NCBI RefSeq assembly: GCF_021601385.1
Contig: NZ_BQHO01000039.1
Span: 1 to 51,447, forward strand
Source: Pseudomonas parasichuanensis
GTDB lineage: Bacteria; Pseudomonadota; Gammaproteobacteria; Pseudomonadales; Pseudomonadaceae
DNA length: 51,447 nucleotides
Direction: 5' to 3'
This document shows positions 29,332 through 37,879 of the stretch, one piece after another; the first letter of the stretch is position 1; every line of letters starts with the position of its first letter. A model generated the notes under the pieces. That model ran no database searches. It was not told the origin of the DNA and saw nothing but the letters and a program-made list of their open reading frames with translations. A program made the position numbers and the translations under genes.

Positions 29332-30102
29332 ATGACTGACCGCAGCAGCCAACACTGGTATCCCACGGCCGCGTATCTCTACACGCTGCACCTCGATGGC
29401 CCAGCGCTGGCTTGGGAGTATTTGCGCAGGAATCCAAGCTACCGGCGCGACTGGCTACGCCGGCGTCGCAAGCCTGATGCGGCGCAGGCCTGGGGCCTGC
29501 GCCTGCTGGAAGATCCCGGCCTGGATGCGCGCGACGCACATCCTGCTTGGTTCCCCGATCACGATGCCGTGGTGCAGCTATACCCCGACGCCGACCCACC
29601 ACCCGATGCGCATACCTTCGAGTTCTGGCGCATTCCTGGGCGCAAGCAACTGACCCACGACGGCAAGCGCCTGGTGCTCGTATCGCATTGGCCAGGCTGC
29701 TGCGTTCGGCTGGCACTCGCACCCGACCTGGAAGATGGTTCGGCCTATCTCTACGCCACACGCGCCTGCGCCACGCCCTGTGCGCGCTACCGCACGCTCG
29801 CTGCGAAGCTGGATGCGCTATCTGCCGCAACCGTGGCCACGCCTGTGGCAACAGCCCGCTCCCGCCCCACGCCCGCCGCGCTGCTGGAACTGCATACCTT
29901 GCAAGCGCTCGACGCGACCCTCGCGGGAGCCTCCTTGCGCGAGGTGGGCGAAGGTCTGTTCGGCGCGGATGCCGTCGCGGCCGACTGGCACAAAGACAGT
30001 GCATTGCGTGCCCGCGTACGGCGGCTGGTACGCCGCGGCGATGAGCTGATGCACGGCGGCTACCGCCGACTAGCGCAGCTTCCAATGTTCCCGTCGCATT
30101 AG
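29332..30102 (+). CDS. DUF2285 domain (DUF6499 N-terminal) regulator-like protein
   Basis: This 256-aa protein has an N-terminal DUF6499-like segment (LAWEYLRRNPSYRRDW) and a C-terminal DUF2285 domain with HTH-like character (LQALDATLAGASLREVGEGLFG, then RVRRLVRRGDELMHGGYRRL). Such proteins are backbone components of Tn4371-like and related ICEs. In some elements DUF2285 proteins act as transcriptional activators of excision and transfer. GGGAGG lies 7 bp before the ATG. Confidence 0.87.
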   Translation: MTDRSSQHWYPTAAYLYTLHLDGPALAWEYLRRNPSYRRDWLRRRRKPDAAQAWGLRLLEDPGLDARDAHPAWFPDHDAVVQLYPDADPPPDAHTFEFWRIPGRKQLTHDGKRLVLVSHWPGCCVRLALAPDLEDGSAYLYATRACATPCARYRTLAAKLDALSAATVATPVATARSRPTPAALLELHTLQALDATLAGASLREVGEGLFGADAVAADWHKDSALRARVRRLVRRGDELMHGGYRRLAQLPMFPSH

Positions 30103-30213
30103 GGGGGACGTTTCTCGACCCGTGCGAATCGTCCCTTAGCAAGAAGCCTTGCTTTCTTGAGAGTGCCTCTATCCGGCCGCGTGGTGTGGCCGGGCTTGAT
30201 GGAGGTACATCCC

Positions 30214-30498
30214 ATGCGACCTGCTCCCTCGCGGCCTGCCGCCGCTGCCGTCACTGCGACCTCGCAGCCTCAACGCTACCTGACAAACGACGAAGCCGCC
30301 GACTACCTGCGGCTGTCGCCGCGCACGCTGGAGAAGCAGCGGGTGATCGGCGGCGGCCCCAAGTTCCGCAAGTTCGGCCGCCGCGTCATGTACGCGGTGT
30401 CCGACCTCGATGCCTGGGCCGACCAGCGCAGCTACGAGGCCACGTCCGATCCCGAATACGCCGAGCGCCACGCGGGCGACTACCGTGATGGCCGCTGA
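30214..30498 (+). CDS. AlpA/MerR-like helix-turn-helix protein (possible excisionase)
   Basis: This 94-aa protein has a single winged HTH_17 domain: RYLTNDEAADYLRLSPRTLEKQRVIGGGPKFRKFGRRVMY. Domains of this type act as excisionases or as regulators of int genes. GGAGG lies 8 bp before the ATG at 30214. The stop is 26 bp before the repA start, so it is likely co-transcribed with repA. Confidence 0.85.
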   Translation: MRPAPSRPAAAAVTATSQPQRYLTNDEAADYLRLSPRTLEKQRVIGGGPKFRKFGRRVMYAVSDLDAWADQRSYEATSDPEYAERHAGDYRDGR

Positions 30499-30524
30499 TC
30501 GTCGGCGCGTGGGTGGCCTTCGCC

Positions 30525-31370
30525 ATGTCCAGCCCGCCAGGGCAAGCCTTGCCGCAGCGCGAACAGCTCGATCTGTTCCGCGCGCTGCCGGGCGACATGG
30601 CGCCACGCGATTCCCAGGACTTGATGGCCTTTCCGTTCTTCTCGCTTGCCAAGTCGCGGCGCACGGCGCCGATCGACTTCCGCAGCGGGAACGTCACCAT
30701 TCGCGTGGAAGGCACGCAGGAGCACGGCATCGCAACGATATGGGATGCCGACGTGCTGATATGGGCCGCCTCGCAGATCGTGGAGGCGCGCGACGCGGGC
30801 CTGCGCCCGTCGCGCTGGATACGCGCCACGCCTTACGAGATTTTGCGCTTCATCGGGCGCGGCACGTCCCTCAACGACTACCAGCGCCTGAAGGCCGCCC
30901 TCGACCGGCTGCAATCGACCACGGTGGCCACGTCCATCCGCGAAACCACGGGAAGGCGCTTGCATCGCTTCTCGTGGATCAACGAGTGGAAGGAACTCGC
31001 CGACGCCAGCGGCACCCCGCTGGGCATCGAGCTGATCTTGCCGGACTGGTTCTATGCCGGCGTGCTCGACGCCGCCCTGGTGCTGACCATCGACCCGGCC
31101 TATTTCCGCTTGAAGGGCGGTATCGAACGCTGGCTGTACCGCCTGGTGCGCAAGCATGGCGGGCGGCAGGAGCACGGCTGGCAATTCGACTTCCGACACC
31201 TGTACCGCAAATCCGGCAGCGCGGCCCGCTTCTCGGACTTCGCCTACGACGTGCGCGCCCTGGTGGCGCGGCAGTCGTTGCCCGGCTACGTCCTCGGCAT
31301 CGAGCGGATGCCGGACGACAACACCGAGCTGCTGACCTTCCGGCCCGTGCCGCACGCGGCACGGGGATAA
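30525..31370 (+). CDS. repA: Replication initiator protein RepA (RPA family)
   Basis: This 281-aa protein has the replication initiator A landmarks MAFPFFSLAKSRRTAPIDF, IWDADVLIWAASQI, LRFIGRGTSLNDYQRLKAALDRL and RWLYRLVRKH, with winged-helix repeats. Plasmid homologues bind iterons and open the origin. Three iterons begin 24 bp after its stop, so it probably drives replication of the excised circle. A GTG at 30513 is an alternative start. Confidence 0.88.
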   Translation: MSSPPGQALPQREQLDLFRALPGDMAPRDSQDLMAFPFFSLAKSRRTAPIDFRSGNVTIRVEGTQEHGIATIWDADVLIWAASQIVEARDAGLRPSRWIRATPYEILRFIGRGTSLNDYQRLKAALDRLQSTTVATSIRETTGRRLHRFSWINEWKELADASGTPLGIELILPDWFYAGVLDAALVLTIDPAYFRLKGGIERWLYRLVRKHGGRQEHGWQFDFRHLYRKSGSAARFSDFAYDVRALVARQSLPGYVLGIERMPDDNTELLTFRPVPHAARG

Positions 31371-31394
31371 CTGCGGGAGAACCTGTGGACGGCC

Positions 31395-31545
31395 TCGTGC
31401 TATCAGGAGTACCGGGTATCGTGCTATCAGGAGTACGACCCTCGTGCTATCAGGAGTACGAAAACGCCGGAAAGCCAACAACGGCGCGGGTTTGCGTTCC
31501 CTCTAACTTACCTAACAAGAAATACATAACTTTTAGTAGAAGCGC
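31395..31545. other. Candidate iteron-type origin of replication (oriV)
   Basis: Three perfect copies of TCGTGCTATCAGGAGTAC lie at 31395-31412, 31419-31436 and 31442-31459, with 23-24 bp spacing, close to two helical turns. An AT-rich stretch (about 31503-31541, CTAACTTACCTAACAAG and onward) follows in an otherwise GC-rich region. Direct repeats plus an AT-rich unwinding element beside repA are the usual layout of an iteron origin. Confidence 0.8.
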
Positions 31546-31574
31546 GCCGTTTCGGTGGACAACCACGAAACGGC
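31546..31574. promoter_or_regulatory. Large palindrome upstream of parA (operator or parS candidate)
   Basis: Arms GCCGTTTCGGTGG and CCACGAAACGGC pair over 12 bp with one bulged base and a 4-nt centre. It ends 37 bp before the parA start, so it may be the ParA/CopG operator or a centromere-like site. Confidence 0.65.
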
Positions 31575-31611
31575 ACGGCCAGGCCGGCTTTCCAGCTCGG
31601 AGGGCCGCGCC

Positions 31612-32250
31612 ATGATCTTCGCGTTTCTCAACCAGAAAGGCGGCGTCGGCAAGACCACGCTCGCCACGCACATCGCCGGCGAACTGGCGATGCGCGGCCT
31701 GCATGTCATCCTGCTGGATGCCGACCCGCAGGGGTCATCGCTCGACTGGACGCAGCGGCGTAGCCAGCAGGGCCTGCCCCGTCTGTTCAGCGCCGTGGGC
31801 CTTGCCCGCGAAACGCTGCATCAGGAAGCGCCAGAACTCGCCAGGCGGGCCGATCACATCATCATCGACGGCCCGCCGCGCATCGCCGCCCTCGCGCGTT
31901 CCGCGCTGCTGGCGGCCGAGCGCGTGCTGATCCCCGTGCAGCCCAGCCCCTACGACGTATGGGCTTCTGCCGAGATGGTCGCACTGATCCGCGAAGCACA
32001 GGTGTTCCGGCCAGCGCTGCGCGCGGCCTTCGTCATCAACCGGCGCGTCAGCACCACCATCATCGGCAGGGAGGCACGGCAATCGCTGGCCGAACAGCCG
32101 CTGCCCGCGCTGCGCTCGGAGATCCACCAGCGCATCGTCTTTGCCGACAGCGTAGCCGCTGGCCGGCTCGCCCGCGAAACCGCGCCCGACAGCGCCGCTG
32201 CCCGCGAGATCGCCGCGCTCACCGACGAACTGCTGCGGTGGCCGACATGA
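31612..32250 (+). CDS. parA: ParA-family partition ATPase
   Basis: This 212-aa protein has a deviant Walker A (FLNQKGGVGKTTLATHIA, signature lysine present), Walker A' LLDADPQGSSLDW and Walker B DHIIIDGPP. The size fits the small type Ib ParA group, which usually pairs with a ribbon-helix-helix partner. That partner overlaps it by 4 bp. GGAGGG lies 7 bp before the ATG. It should segregate or stabilise the excised ICE. Confidence 0.92.
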   Translation: MIFAFLNQKGGVGKTTLATHIAGELAMRGLHVILLDADPQGSSLDWTQRRSQQGLPRLFSAVGLARETLHQEAPELARRADHIIIDGPPRIAALARSALLAAERVLIPVQPSPYDVWASAEMVALIREAQVFRPALRAAFVINRRVSTTIIGREARQSLAEQPLPALRSEIHQRIVFADSVAAGRLARETAPDSAAAREIAALTDELLRWPT

Positions 32251-32510
32251 CTGGGAAGCCACCACCACGCAGCAAGCGCGTCGGCATCGGTGCGCGTCCC
32301 CCAGCGAATCCGCACGCCGAAGCGTGGATTCGCCAGGGCGACGCAGATGCCGTGCAGAAAGGCGACCTCTACACCGCTCGACTGACGCTCGACATCACGC
32401 CCGCCATGCGGGCGCGCATCAAGGTGTCGGCCTTCACGCGAGGCGTGACCGTAGCCGAACTGCTGCGCGACCTGCTGGAGCGGGAGTTTCCCCCGGAGGG
32501 CACGCCGTGA
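32247..32510 (+). CDS. Ribbon-helix-helix-like partition partner of ParA
   Basis: This is an 87-aa protein with a basic N-terminus followed by LYTARLTLDITPAMRARIKVSAFTR, a beta strand and helix pattern like CopG/ParG ribbon-helix-helix proteins, then TVAELLRDLLERE. It overlaps parA (ATGA) and the next gene (GTGA). Type Ib partition systems use this kind of partner as centromere-binding protein and repressor, so the palindrome before parA is its likely site. Confidence 0.8.
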   Translation: MTGKPPPRSKRVGIGARPPANPHAEAWIRQGDADAVQKGDLYTARLTLDITPAMRARIKVSAFTRGVTVAELLRDLLEREFPPEGTP

Positions 32511-33064
32511 ACGCATCCGCTTCGACCGCCCACACCCCCAAAGCAAGTGCGCCCACGGCTGCGCCGCCGCCGGCGCCTTCGACACTCGCCGGCCAGGCCG
32601 GCAACGTGCCGCTGACGCGCGTGGCGCTGGCCTACATCGAACCGCGCTTCAAGCTCTACCTGCGCTTCGGCGAACCGGCGCGCACGCTCCAGCTCGACCG
32701 CTGGCGGCGCTGCGCCGTGTTCCTGCCGAACGCGGTTCTGTGCCGCATCCGTTGGCAGGCCAACGACTACGGCACGATCCGCTGGCAGCTCATGGTGATG
32801 CAGACCGCCACGCCGCTGGACGCCGTGCAGCGCATCCCCGGCGTGCAGCCGGGCGCGCGTCTGCTGCTGCACGCCGAAGGCGATGCCAACGTGCGCGCCG
32901 TGCTGGAACGCATCGACGGCATCGAGGCGCTGGGCATCGCAGCCGCAGACACATCGCCCGCGTACTGGCGCACGCTCGCGAACCGGCTCGCAGCGCGCTC
33001 GGCGCTACCCACATACACCGCAGAACGGCACGCCGCCTGGCTGGCCGGGAGGGCATTGCCATGA
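32507..33064 (+). CDS. DUF2840 domain protein
   Basis: This 185-aa protein has a proline/alanine-rich first 35 residues and then the DUF2840 domain: YIEPRFKLYLRFGEP, LDRWRRCAVFLPNAVLCRIRWQANDYGT and RIPGVQPGARLLL. The start is GTG at 32507, overlapping the previous stop, and the end overlaps traF (ATGA). The family is confined to mobile elements of this type and has no assigned function. Confidence 0.85.
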   Translation: MNASASTAHTPKASAPTAAPPPAPSTLAGQAGNVPLTRVALAYIEPRFKLYLRFGEPARTLQLDRWRRCAVFLPNAVLCRIRWQANDYGTIRWQLMVMQTATPLDAVQRIPGVQPGARLLLHAEGDANVRAVLERIDGIEALGIAAADTSPAYWRTLANRLAARSALPTYTAERHAAWLAGRALP

Positions 33065-33648
33065 CCACGATTTCCACGACCGGCCCCGTGCCGCATCCTC
33101 GCTCGCGCCTGCGCGCTCGCCTCGTGCTGGCAGGCTTCGCCACCGTCGGCCTCGCTGCGCTGGCCTGGGCGGCGTTCGTGCAGCCCCTGCCGCGAATGGC
33201 CTACAACCCGTCCGACAGCGTGGCGGTCGGTTGGTATCGCATCGAACCGTTCGACCCGCGCACCGCCTCGCGGCCACGTCCGCTGTCCGTGGACAGCATC
33301 GTGCTGATGCCGCTGCCCGACAGGGCCGCCATGCTGGCTGCGCAGCGCGGCTACCTGCCGACCCGCGTTCCGCTGCTCAAACGTGTGGGCGCAGTCGCGC
33401 CACAACACGTTTGCATCGTCGCCGGCCAGGTTCGCATCGACGGCGTGCCGGTGGCCGCCGCCCTGCCTGCCGACCGGCTGGGCCGGCCGCTGCCATCCTT
33501 GCAGCTTTGCCGCCGTCTCCAACCGGGCGAACTGTTCCTGTTGAGCGCGACCAACCCGGCGTCGTTCGACAGCCGCTATTTCGGGCCGGTCAGCGCGTTC
33601 GCCGTGATCGGCGTTGCGCATCCGATCTGGCTGGAGACACGTCCATGA
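33061..33648 (+). CDS. traF: TraF-type S26 signal peptidase
   Basis: This is a 195-aa S26-family peptidase with one N-terminal membrane segment (about residues 20-42). The catalytic serine is in NPSDSVAVGWY and the lysine in PLLKRVGA. The C-terminal NPASFDSRYFGPV box is conserved. In IncP plasmids TraF processes and cyclises the pilin TrbC, so this protein should mature the conjugative pilus subunit in the periplasm. Confidence 0.92.
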   Translation: MTTISTTGPVPHPRSRLRARLVLAGFATVGLAALAWAAFVQPLPRMAYNPSDSVAVGWYRIEPFDPRTASRPRPLSVDSIVLMPLPDRAAMLAAQRGYLPTRVPLLKRVGAVAPQHVCIVAGQVRIDGVPVAAALPADRLGRPLPSLQLCRRLQPGELFLLSATNPASFDSRYFGPVSAFAVIGVAHPIWLETRP

Positions 33649-34100
33649 TGGCCGCCGATTCGCTGCACTTTGCCGCGCCTCTCATCGTGCCATCGGGCAT
33701 GTCGTTCTACTGTTCGTCGCCGTGTCGTCGCGCGTGCAGTGCGGGTGCATTCGCACCGCACTTCGCGCTGCCTTCGGCGCAGCCGCCCAACGTGCAGGCG
33801 TCTTGCCTCGAACGCGCCTGGCCTGCGGCCATTGGCGTGTTCGCCGGCGGGCTGGCTGCTCGTGCAGCAGCGCCGCCGGGCCGCCGATGCCCGGAGCGGG
33901 AGCGAGGGGCAAAGGCGGAAGGCAAGACAAAAGGGTTCGGCACTCTGCCGCCCGCAAAGCCAGTCTGCACGTGGGGGTGGCGCGGCACGGCGCGGCTTCG
34001 CCGCCGTGCCGCGTGGGGCGCGAGGCACGCGCCGATGCAGGCATGTCCGCGTGCTTCGCACGCTCGGACACGCCGGAGCTTGCAGGGAGCACAGCCATGA
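33645..34100 (+). CDS. Doubtful 151-aa frame between traF and the relaxase
   Basis: The frame starts at an ATG overlapping the traF stop and ends with a TGA overlapping the relaxase ATG, both as ATGA. That is the coupling style of this operon and argues for translation. The protein has a short hydrophobic N-terminal region, then a low-complexity Ala/Arg/Pro-rich tail, and I recognise no domain. It may be a real small protein or a degraded gene kept as a translational bridge. Confidence 0.4.
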   Translation: MMAADSLHFAAPLIVPSGMSFYCSSPCRRACSAGAFAPHFALPSAQPPNVQASCLERAWPAAIGVFAGGLAARAAAPPGRRCPERERGAKAEGKTKGFGTLPPAKPVCTWGWRGTARLRRRAAWGARHAPMQACPRASHARTRRSLQGAQP

Positions 34101-36100
34101 CCGACCGCGGCGACCATGATTTCTGGGTGCGCCCTGGCGCGCCGAAGAACCGAGGCAAAGGCCAGGGCCAGAGCTTCGTTTCCAAGGTGCTCAAGCAGGC
34201 TGGCAAGGCCAGCGGCGGCAAGTCGGCGGTGCGCCGTCCTACCGCTGGCGGGAGCGGCCAGCACGCCGGCCAGCGGCCCGGCTCACGGCTTGGACGCGGC
34301 CATACGGCGGCGCGCTTCGCAGGCGCAAAGCTGACCCCTATGTCACGGCGCGTGACCATCAAGACGCTGCTGGTCAACCAGCGCAACGCCAGTCCGCAGT
34401 CGCTCGCCAAGCACCTGCGCTACATCGAGCGCGACGGTGCCGGCCGGAACGGCGAGCCGGGCCGTGCCTACGGGCCGCAGACCGACGAAGCCGACCTCGA
34501 TGCCTTCAAGGAACGCTGCCAGGACGACCGACATCATTTCCGCTTCATCGTCTCACCTGAAGACAGTGCGGAGCTGGACGACCTGCGCACCTACACCCGG
34601 CACCTGATGAACCGGATGGAGGCCGACCTGGGGACGCGGCTGGATTGGGTGGCGGTCGATCACTGGAACACCGACAACCCGCACACGCACCTGATCGTGC
34701 GCGGACGCGACGATACCGGCAAAGACCTCATCATCGCGGGCGACTACATCGCCCACGGCTTCCGCCATCGCGCCGCCGAGCTGGCGACGGAATGGCTGGG
34801 GCCGCGCACCGAACTGGAGATCCAGCAGACCTTGCAGCGCGAGGTGGAGCAAGAGCGGTGGACGAGCCTCGACCGCACGTTGCAGCGCGAGGCCGGCGAG
34901 GATGGCCGGGTGCAGATCGAACGCTTCAACGAACCCCGGCTGCAACGCCAGCGCCTGCTGCTGATCGGCCGCCTGCAACACTTGCAGCGCCTGGGCCTGG
35001 CCGACGAGGTGCAGCCCGGCACCTGGGCCGTCCATGCGGACGCGGAGAAGACCTTGCGTGCCCTGGGCGAGCGTGGCGACATCATCCGAACGATGCAGCG
35101 GGCCATGAGCGGCAAGCCTCGCGAGCTGGCGGTGTTCGAGCCGGGCGACGACGGCCGCACTATCGTCGGTCGCGTGGCTGCTAAGGGTCTGGCCGACGAG
35201 CTGCACGACCGCGGCTATCTGGTCATCGACGGGTTGGACGGCAAAGCCCACTACGTCGCGTTGGACGCCCGCGACGAGCTGGCGAACTATCCCATCGGCG
35301 CGGTGGTGGAGGTACGCGGTTCCGCCGAGGTGCGGGCGGCCGACAAGAACATCGCCACGCTGGCGAGCAATGGCCTGTACCGCACCGATCACCACCTGGC
35401 GATCGAGCAAGGCCGAGCCAAGCCCGGCCGCGACCCGCAAGAGGCTGTGGCGGCCCATATCCGCCGGCTGGAAGCCCTACGGCGGGCCGGCATCGTGGAG
35501 CGCGTGGCCGAGGGGTTATGGAAGGTGCCGGACGACTTGGCCGAGCGTGGCCGCCAGTACGACGCGCAGCGGCTGGGCGGCGTGGCGGTCGAACTGAAAT
35601 CGCATCTGCCGATTGAACGGCAGGCCCGCGTCATCGGCGCGACCTGGCTGGATCAGCAGTTGATCGGCGGCGGCAAGGGACTGGGCGACCTGGGCTTTGG
35701 CGGCGATGCTAGGCAAGCCTTGCAGCAGCGCGCCGACTTCCTCGAAGAACAGGGGCTGGCCCAGCGGCGCGGGCAGCGGCTGATTCTCTCCCGGAATCTG
35801 CTGGAAACGCTGCGCAATCGGGAGCTGGCGCAGGCCGCCCAGCACATTGCCGCCGATAGCGGATTGGAGCATCGGCACGTCACAGACGGGCAGCGCGTAG
35901 CCGGCATCTACCGGCGCTCGGTCATGCTCGCCAGCGGTCGCTATGCGCTGCTCGATGACGGCATGGGATTCAGTCTGGTGCCTTGGCGGCCGATAATCGA
36001 GCCACGACTGGGGCAGCAGATCGCCGCGACTGTACGCGGCGGCGGTGTGTCATGGGAGGTTGGACGGCAAAGAGGTCCTGGGATTGGATCGGGGCCGTAG
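34097..36100 (+). CDS. Relaxase with DUF3363 domain (VirD2-like, RlxS of Tn4371 type)
   Basis: This 667-aa protein has a basic N-terminus, then a relaxase domain with RHHFRFIVSPEDSAELDDL and the metal-binding HxH motif DHWNTDNPHTHLIVRG. A long C-terminal DUF3363 region covers about residues 300-667. A candidate nucleophile tyrosine is in LRYIERDG near residue 108. It should nick at oriT and lead the strand through the type IV system. No oriT could be identified with confidence. Confidence 0.88.
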   Translation: MTDRGDHDFWVRPGAPKNRGKGQGQSFVSKVLKQAGKASGGKSAVRRPTAGGSGQHAGQRPGSRLGRGHTAARFAGAKLTPMSRRVTIKTLLVNQRNASPQSLAKHLRYIERDGAGRNGEPGRAYGPQTDEADLDAFKERCQDDRHHFRFIVSPEDSAELDDLRTYTRHLMNRMEADLGTRLDWVAVDHWNTDNPHTHLIVRGRDDTGKDLIIAGDYIAHGFRHRAAELATEWLGPRTELEIQQTLQREVEQERWTSLDRTLQREAGEDGRVQIERFNEPRLQRQRLLLIGRLQHLQRLGLADEVQPGTWAVHADAEKTLRALGERGDIIRTMQRAMSGKPRELAVFEPGDDGRTIVGRVAAKGLADELHDRGYLVIDGLDGKAHYVALDARDELANYPIGAVVEVRGSAEVRAADKNIATLASNGLYRTDHHLAIEQGRAKPGRDPQEAVAAHIRRLEALRRAGIVERVAEGLWKVPDDLAERGRQYDAQRLGGVAVELKSHLPIERQARVIGATWLDQQLIGGGKGLGDLGFGGDARQALQQRADFLEEQGLAQRRGQRLILSRNLLETLRNRELAQAAQHIAADSGLEHRHVTDGQRVAGIYRRSVMLASGRYALLDDGMGFSLVPWRPIIEPRLGQQIAATVRGGGVSWEVGRQRGPGIGSGP

Positions 36101-36166
36101 GCTGTCGTACCGAGTTAAGGTGTCGAGCAGCGTTTTGGCCCTAGCTTCTGTGCTCCGTTAAGACGA

Positions 36167-36862
36167 CTAGTCTGTGCTTATCGACGACGCTGTGGGTGCA
36201 TGGTTGCTTGCCAATTCCGGTGCAACTCGCAAACGCGCTGCCCCGACCTGAACTGCCCATTCAACGATCTGCCCGGCCAATATATCCGTGGCGACACCGA
36301 ACGCGCTCACCACATCGGCCTCTCGCTTGCTGCCTGTGGCTTGGATTGCTTCGAAGCGTCTACTGGCAATAGCAGTCCGTTTGGCCGGATCGACCAGTTG
36401 CACATCGAGCCGAACCGCGGCGATCGCTTCAGTGCCGCGGTATTCGAGCTGGAACGCCCGCAGCGTACTGCGCAACTCCATATCGGCGCTCATTGGGGTG
36501 CTATCGGTAATCACGGAAGTCGACCGCCCATCGCGCATGAAGGCTTCGACGATTCGGTCACGCAGCAGCACCGGTGCGGGGTCGGCCCAACGCACTCCTT
36601 GCCAAGCCGACAAGCGACCATCGGGCTGCGCAATGAACAGCCGCTCCGAATCCAGGACGCGACTACTCTCAGGGGCGTAGACGCGCAGCGCCCCGGGTCC
36701 CGGAACGGCGCGCGGCGTACTCTCCGCCTGGGCGATGTGATAGTCGGGCAATTTGTAGGTGACCATTGGAGCTGCTTTGGGAAGCACACTGCACGCGGAC
36801 AAGCCGAGTACTAGCGTCATAGTCACGGCAGCGACGGGAATCATCCTGGCGGAAGTGTTCAC
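36167..36862 (-). CDS. PqiC/ABC-transporter auxiliary lipoprotein
   Basis: This is a 231-aa lipoprotein with lipobox LGLSAC (Cys about 24) and an ABC_trans_aux (DUF330) domain (ERLFIAQPDGRLSAWQGVRWADP, where the WxxxxWAD core is conserved). In the E. coli Pqi system the counterpart is PqiC in the outer membrane. It overlaps the MCE gene by ATGA and is the last gene of the leftward cargo operon, completing an MCE lipid-transport set. Confidence 0.85.
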   Translation of the reverse strand: MNTSARMIPVAAVTMTLVLGLSACSVLPKAAPMVTYKLPDYHIAQAESTPRAVPGPGALRVYAPESSRVLDSERLFIAQPDGRLSAWQGVRWADPAPVLLRDRIVEAFMRDGRSTSVITDSTPMSADMELRSTLRAFQLEYRGTEAIAAVRLDVQLVDPAKRTAIASRRFEAIQATGSKREADVVSAFGVATDILAGQIVEWAVQVGAARLRVAPELASNHAPTASSISTD

Positions 36863-37788
36863 GGCTTGGTTTCCTCAATGTTCTCTCCACCGAGCAGGTA
36901 TTGCGCCGGATTGCGATCCAGTCGGCGCAGCACGGTGTTTAGATTGGCCAGCGCCTGCTGGAGTTCGTGCATGGCAGGACCTGTGGCGGCCAAGCCCTGG
37001 TTCAGCGATTCCTGATTGTTTTGCAGTAGCGTCTCAACCCTGAAAGCGGCGCGTTCGAGGGATGCCGTTGCATCACGCGTGTTCACCATGATTTGCTTAC
37101 CATCGTTATTTAGTAGCAGGTTGGCATCGCGAAGAGTGCTATTTGCTTGGCGCACGGCAGCTGTCGATTCTCTGCTTGCTTCGGTCAGATTGCTGATTAA
37201 CGTCGCGATCTCGGCCCTCTGGTCAGCGACCGCGCCCGTGGTCTGTTCAAGATTCACCAGACTGCGGTGCACAAGAGCCAAATTCTCCTTCGACAGTAAC
37301 TCCTGCGTGCGCAGCAAGATGCCGTTGAGTGTCGTCATGCTGTTCCCCTCACCGGAGACCAGGGATGCCATCGCCGAACGTGGTGCGAGGATCAACGGTT
37401 CCTCGTCCTCTCTCCGATCCAGCAATGGCACGTTTGGCCCACCGTCGCTCAACTCGATCACCGCGTTGCCGGTAATTCCCGTGATGACCAATTCAGCGCG
37501 GGTATCCTGCCGGACCGGGATGGTGGCATTGATGCGTACGCGCGCTATCGCCCGCCTTGGGTCTCGCGGTGAAAGAGAAAGTGCAACGACTTCGCCAATC
37601 GTGATTCCGCTGTACTGAACCTGGCTGCCGGGCGTAAGCCCGGTCACTGGCTCATCGAACATAATCCGGTAATACTGGTAATCGTGGTCGGAACGTGTGT
37701 CGCTGAGCCAAAGCGCGAAGCCAATACCAATCGCACCGAGCAGCACGACGAACAGACCAATGAATACATGATGGGCACGTGGTTCCAT
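36859..37788 (-). CDS. MlaD-like MCE-domain periplasmic protein
   Basis: This 309-aa protein has one N-terminal membrane anchor (about residues 8-28), a single MCE domain (YRIMFDEPVTGLTPGSQVQYSGITIGEV) and a long helical tail, longer than E. coli MlaD. MCE proteins form hexameric rings that carry lipids across the periplasm for the MlaFE-type transporter encoded just upstream. The transport direction for this system cannot be read from sequence. Confidence 0.88.
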   Translation of the reverse strand: MEPRAHHVFIGLFVVLLGAIGIGFALWLSDTRSDHDYQYYRIMFDEPVTGLTPGSQVQYSGITIGEVVALSLSPRDPRRAIARVRINATIPVRQDTRAELVITGITGNAVIELSDGGPNVPLLDRREDEEPLILAPRSAMASLVSGEGNSMTTLNGILLRTQELLSKENLALVHRSLVNLEQTTGAVADQRAEIATLISNLTEASRESTAAVRQANSTLRDANLLLNNDGKQIMVNTRDATASLERAAFRVETLLQNNQESLNQGLAATGPAMHELQQALANLNTVLRRLDRNPAQYLLGGENIEETKP

Positions 37789-37879
37789 GATCAGACCACC
37801 TCGTTCTCAGAGTTTAAATATTGCGTGCGCCCAGCCCAATGCGTGCGCGACGGAAGAATGATGCAGATGCGGAGGGGTT

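Noticed and set aside
31395-31459. CRISPR array reading of the three direct repeats
   Set aside because: The units are 18 bp with 5-6 bp between them, no spacers and no cas genes. An iteron origin fits better.
32883-33644. Upstream extension of the frame ending at 34100
   Set aside because: It overlaps DUF2840 and traF in another phase. Only the part after 33645 is considered, with low confidence.
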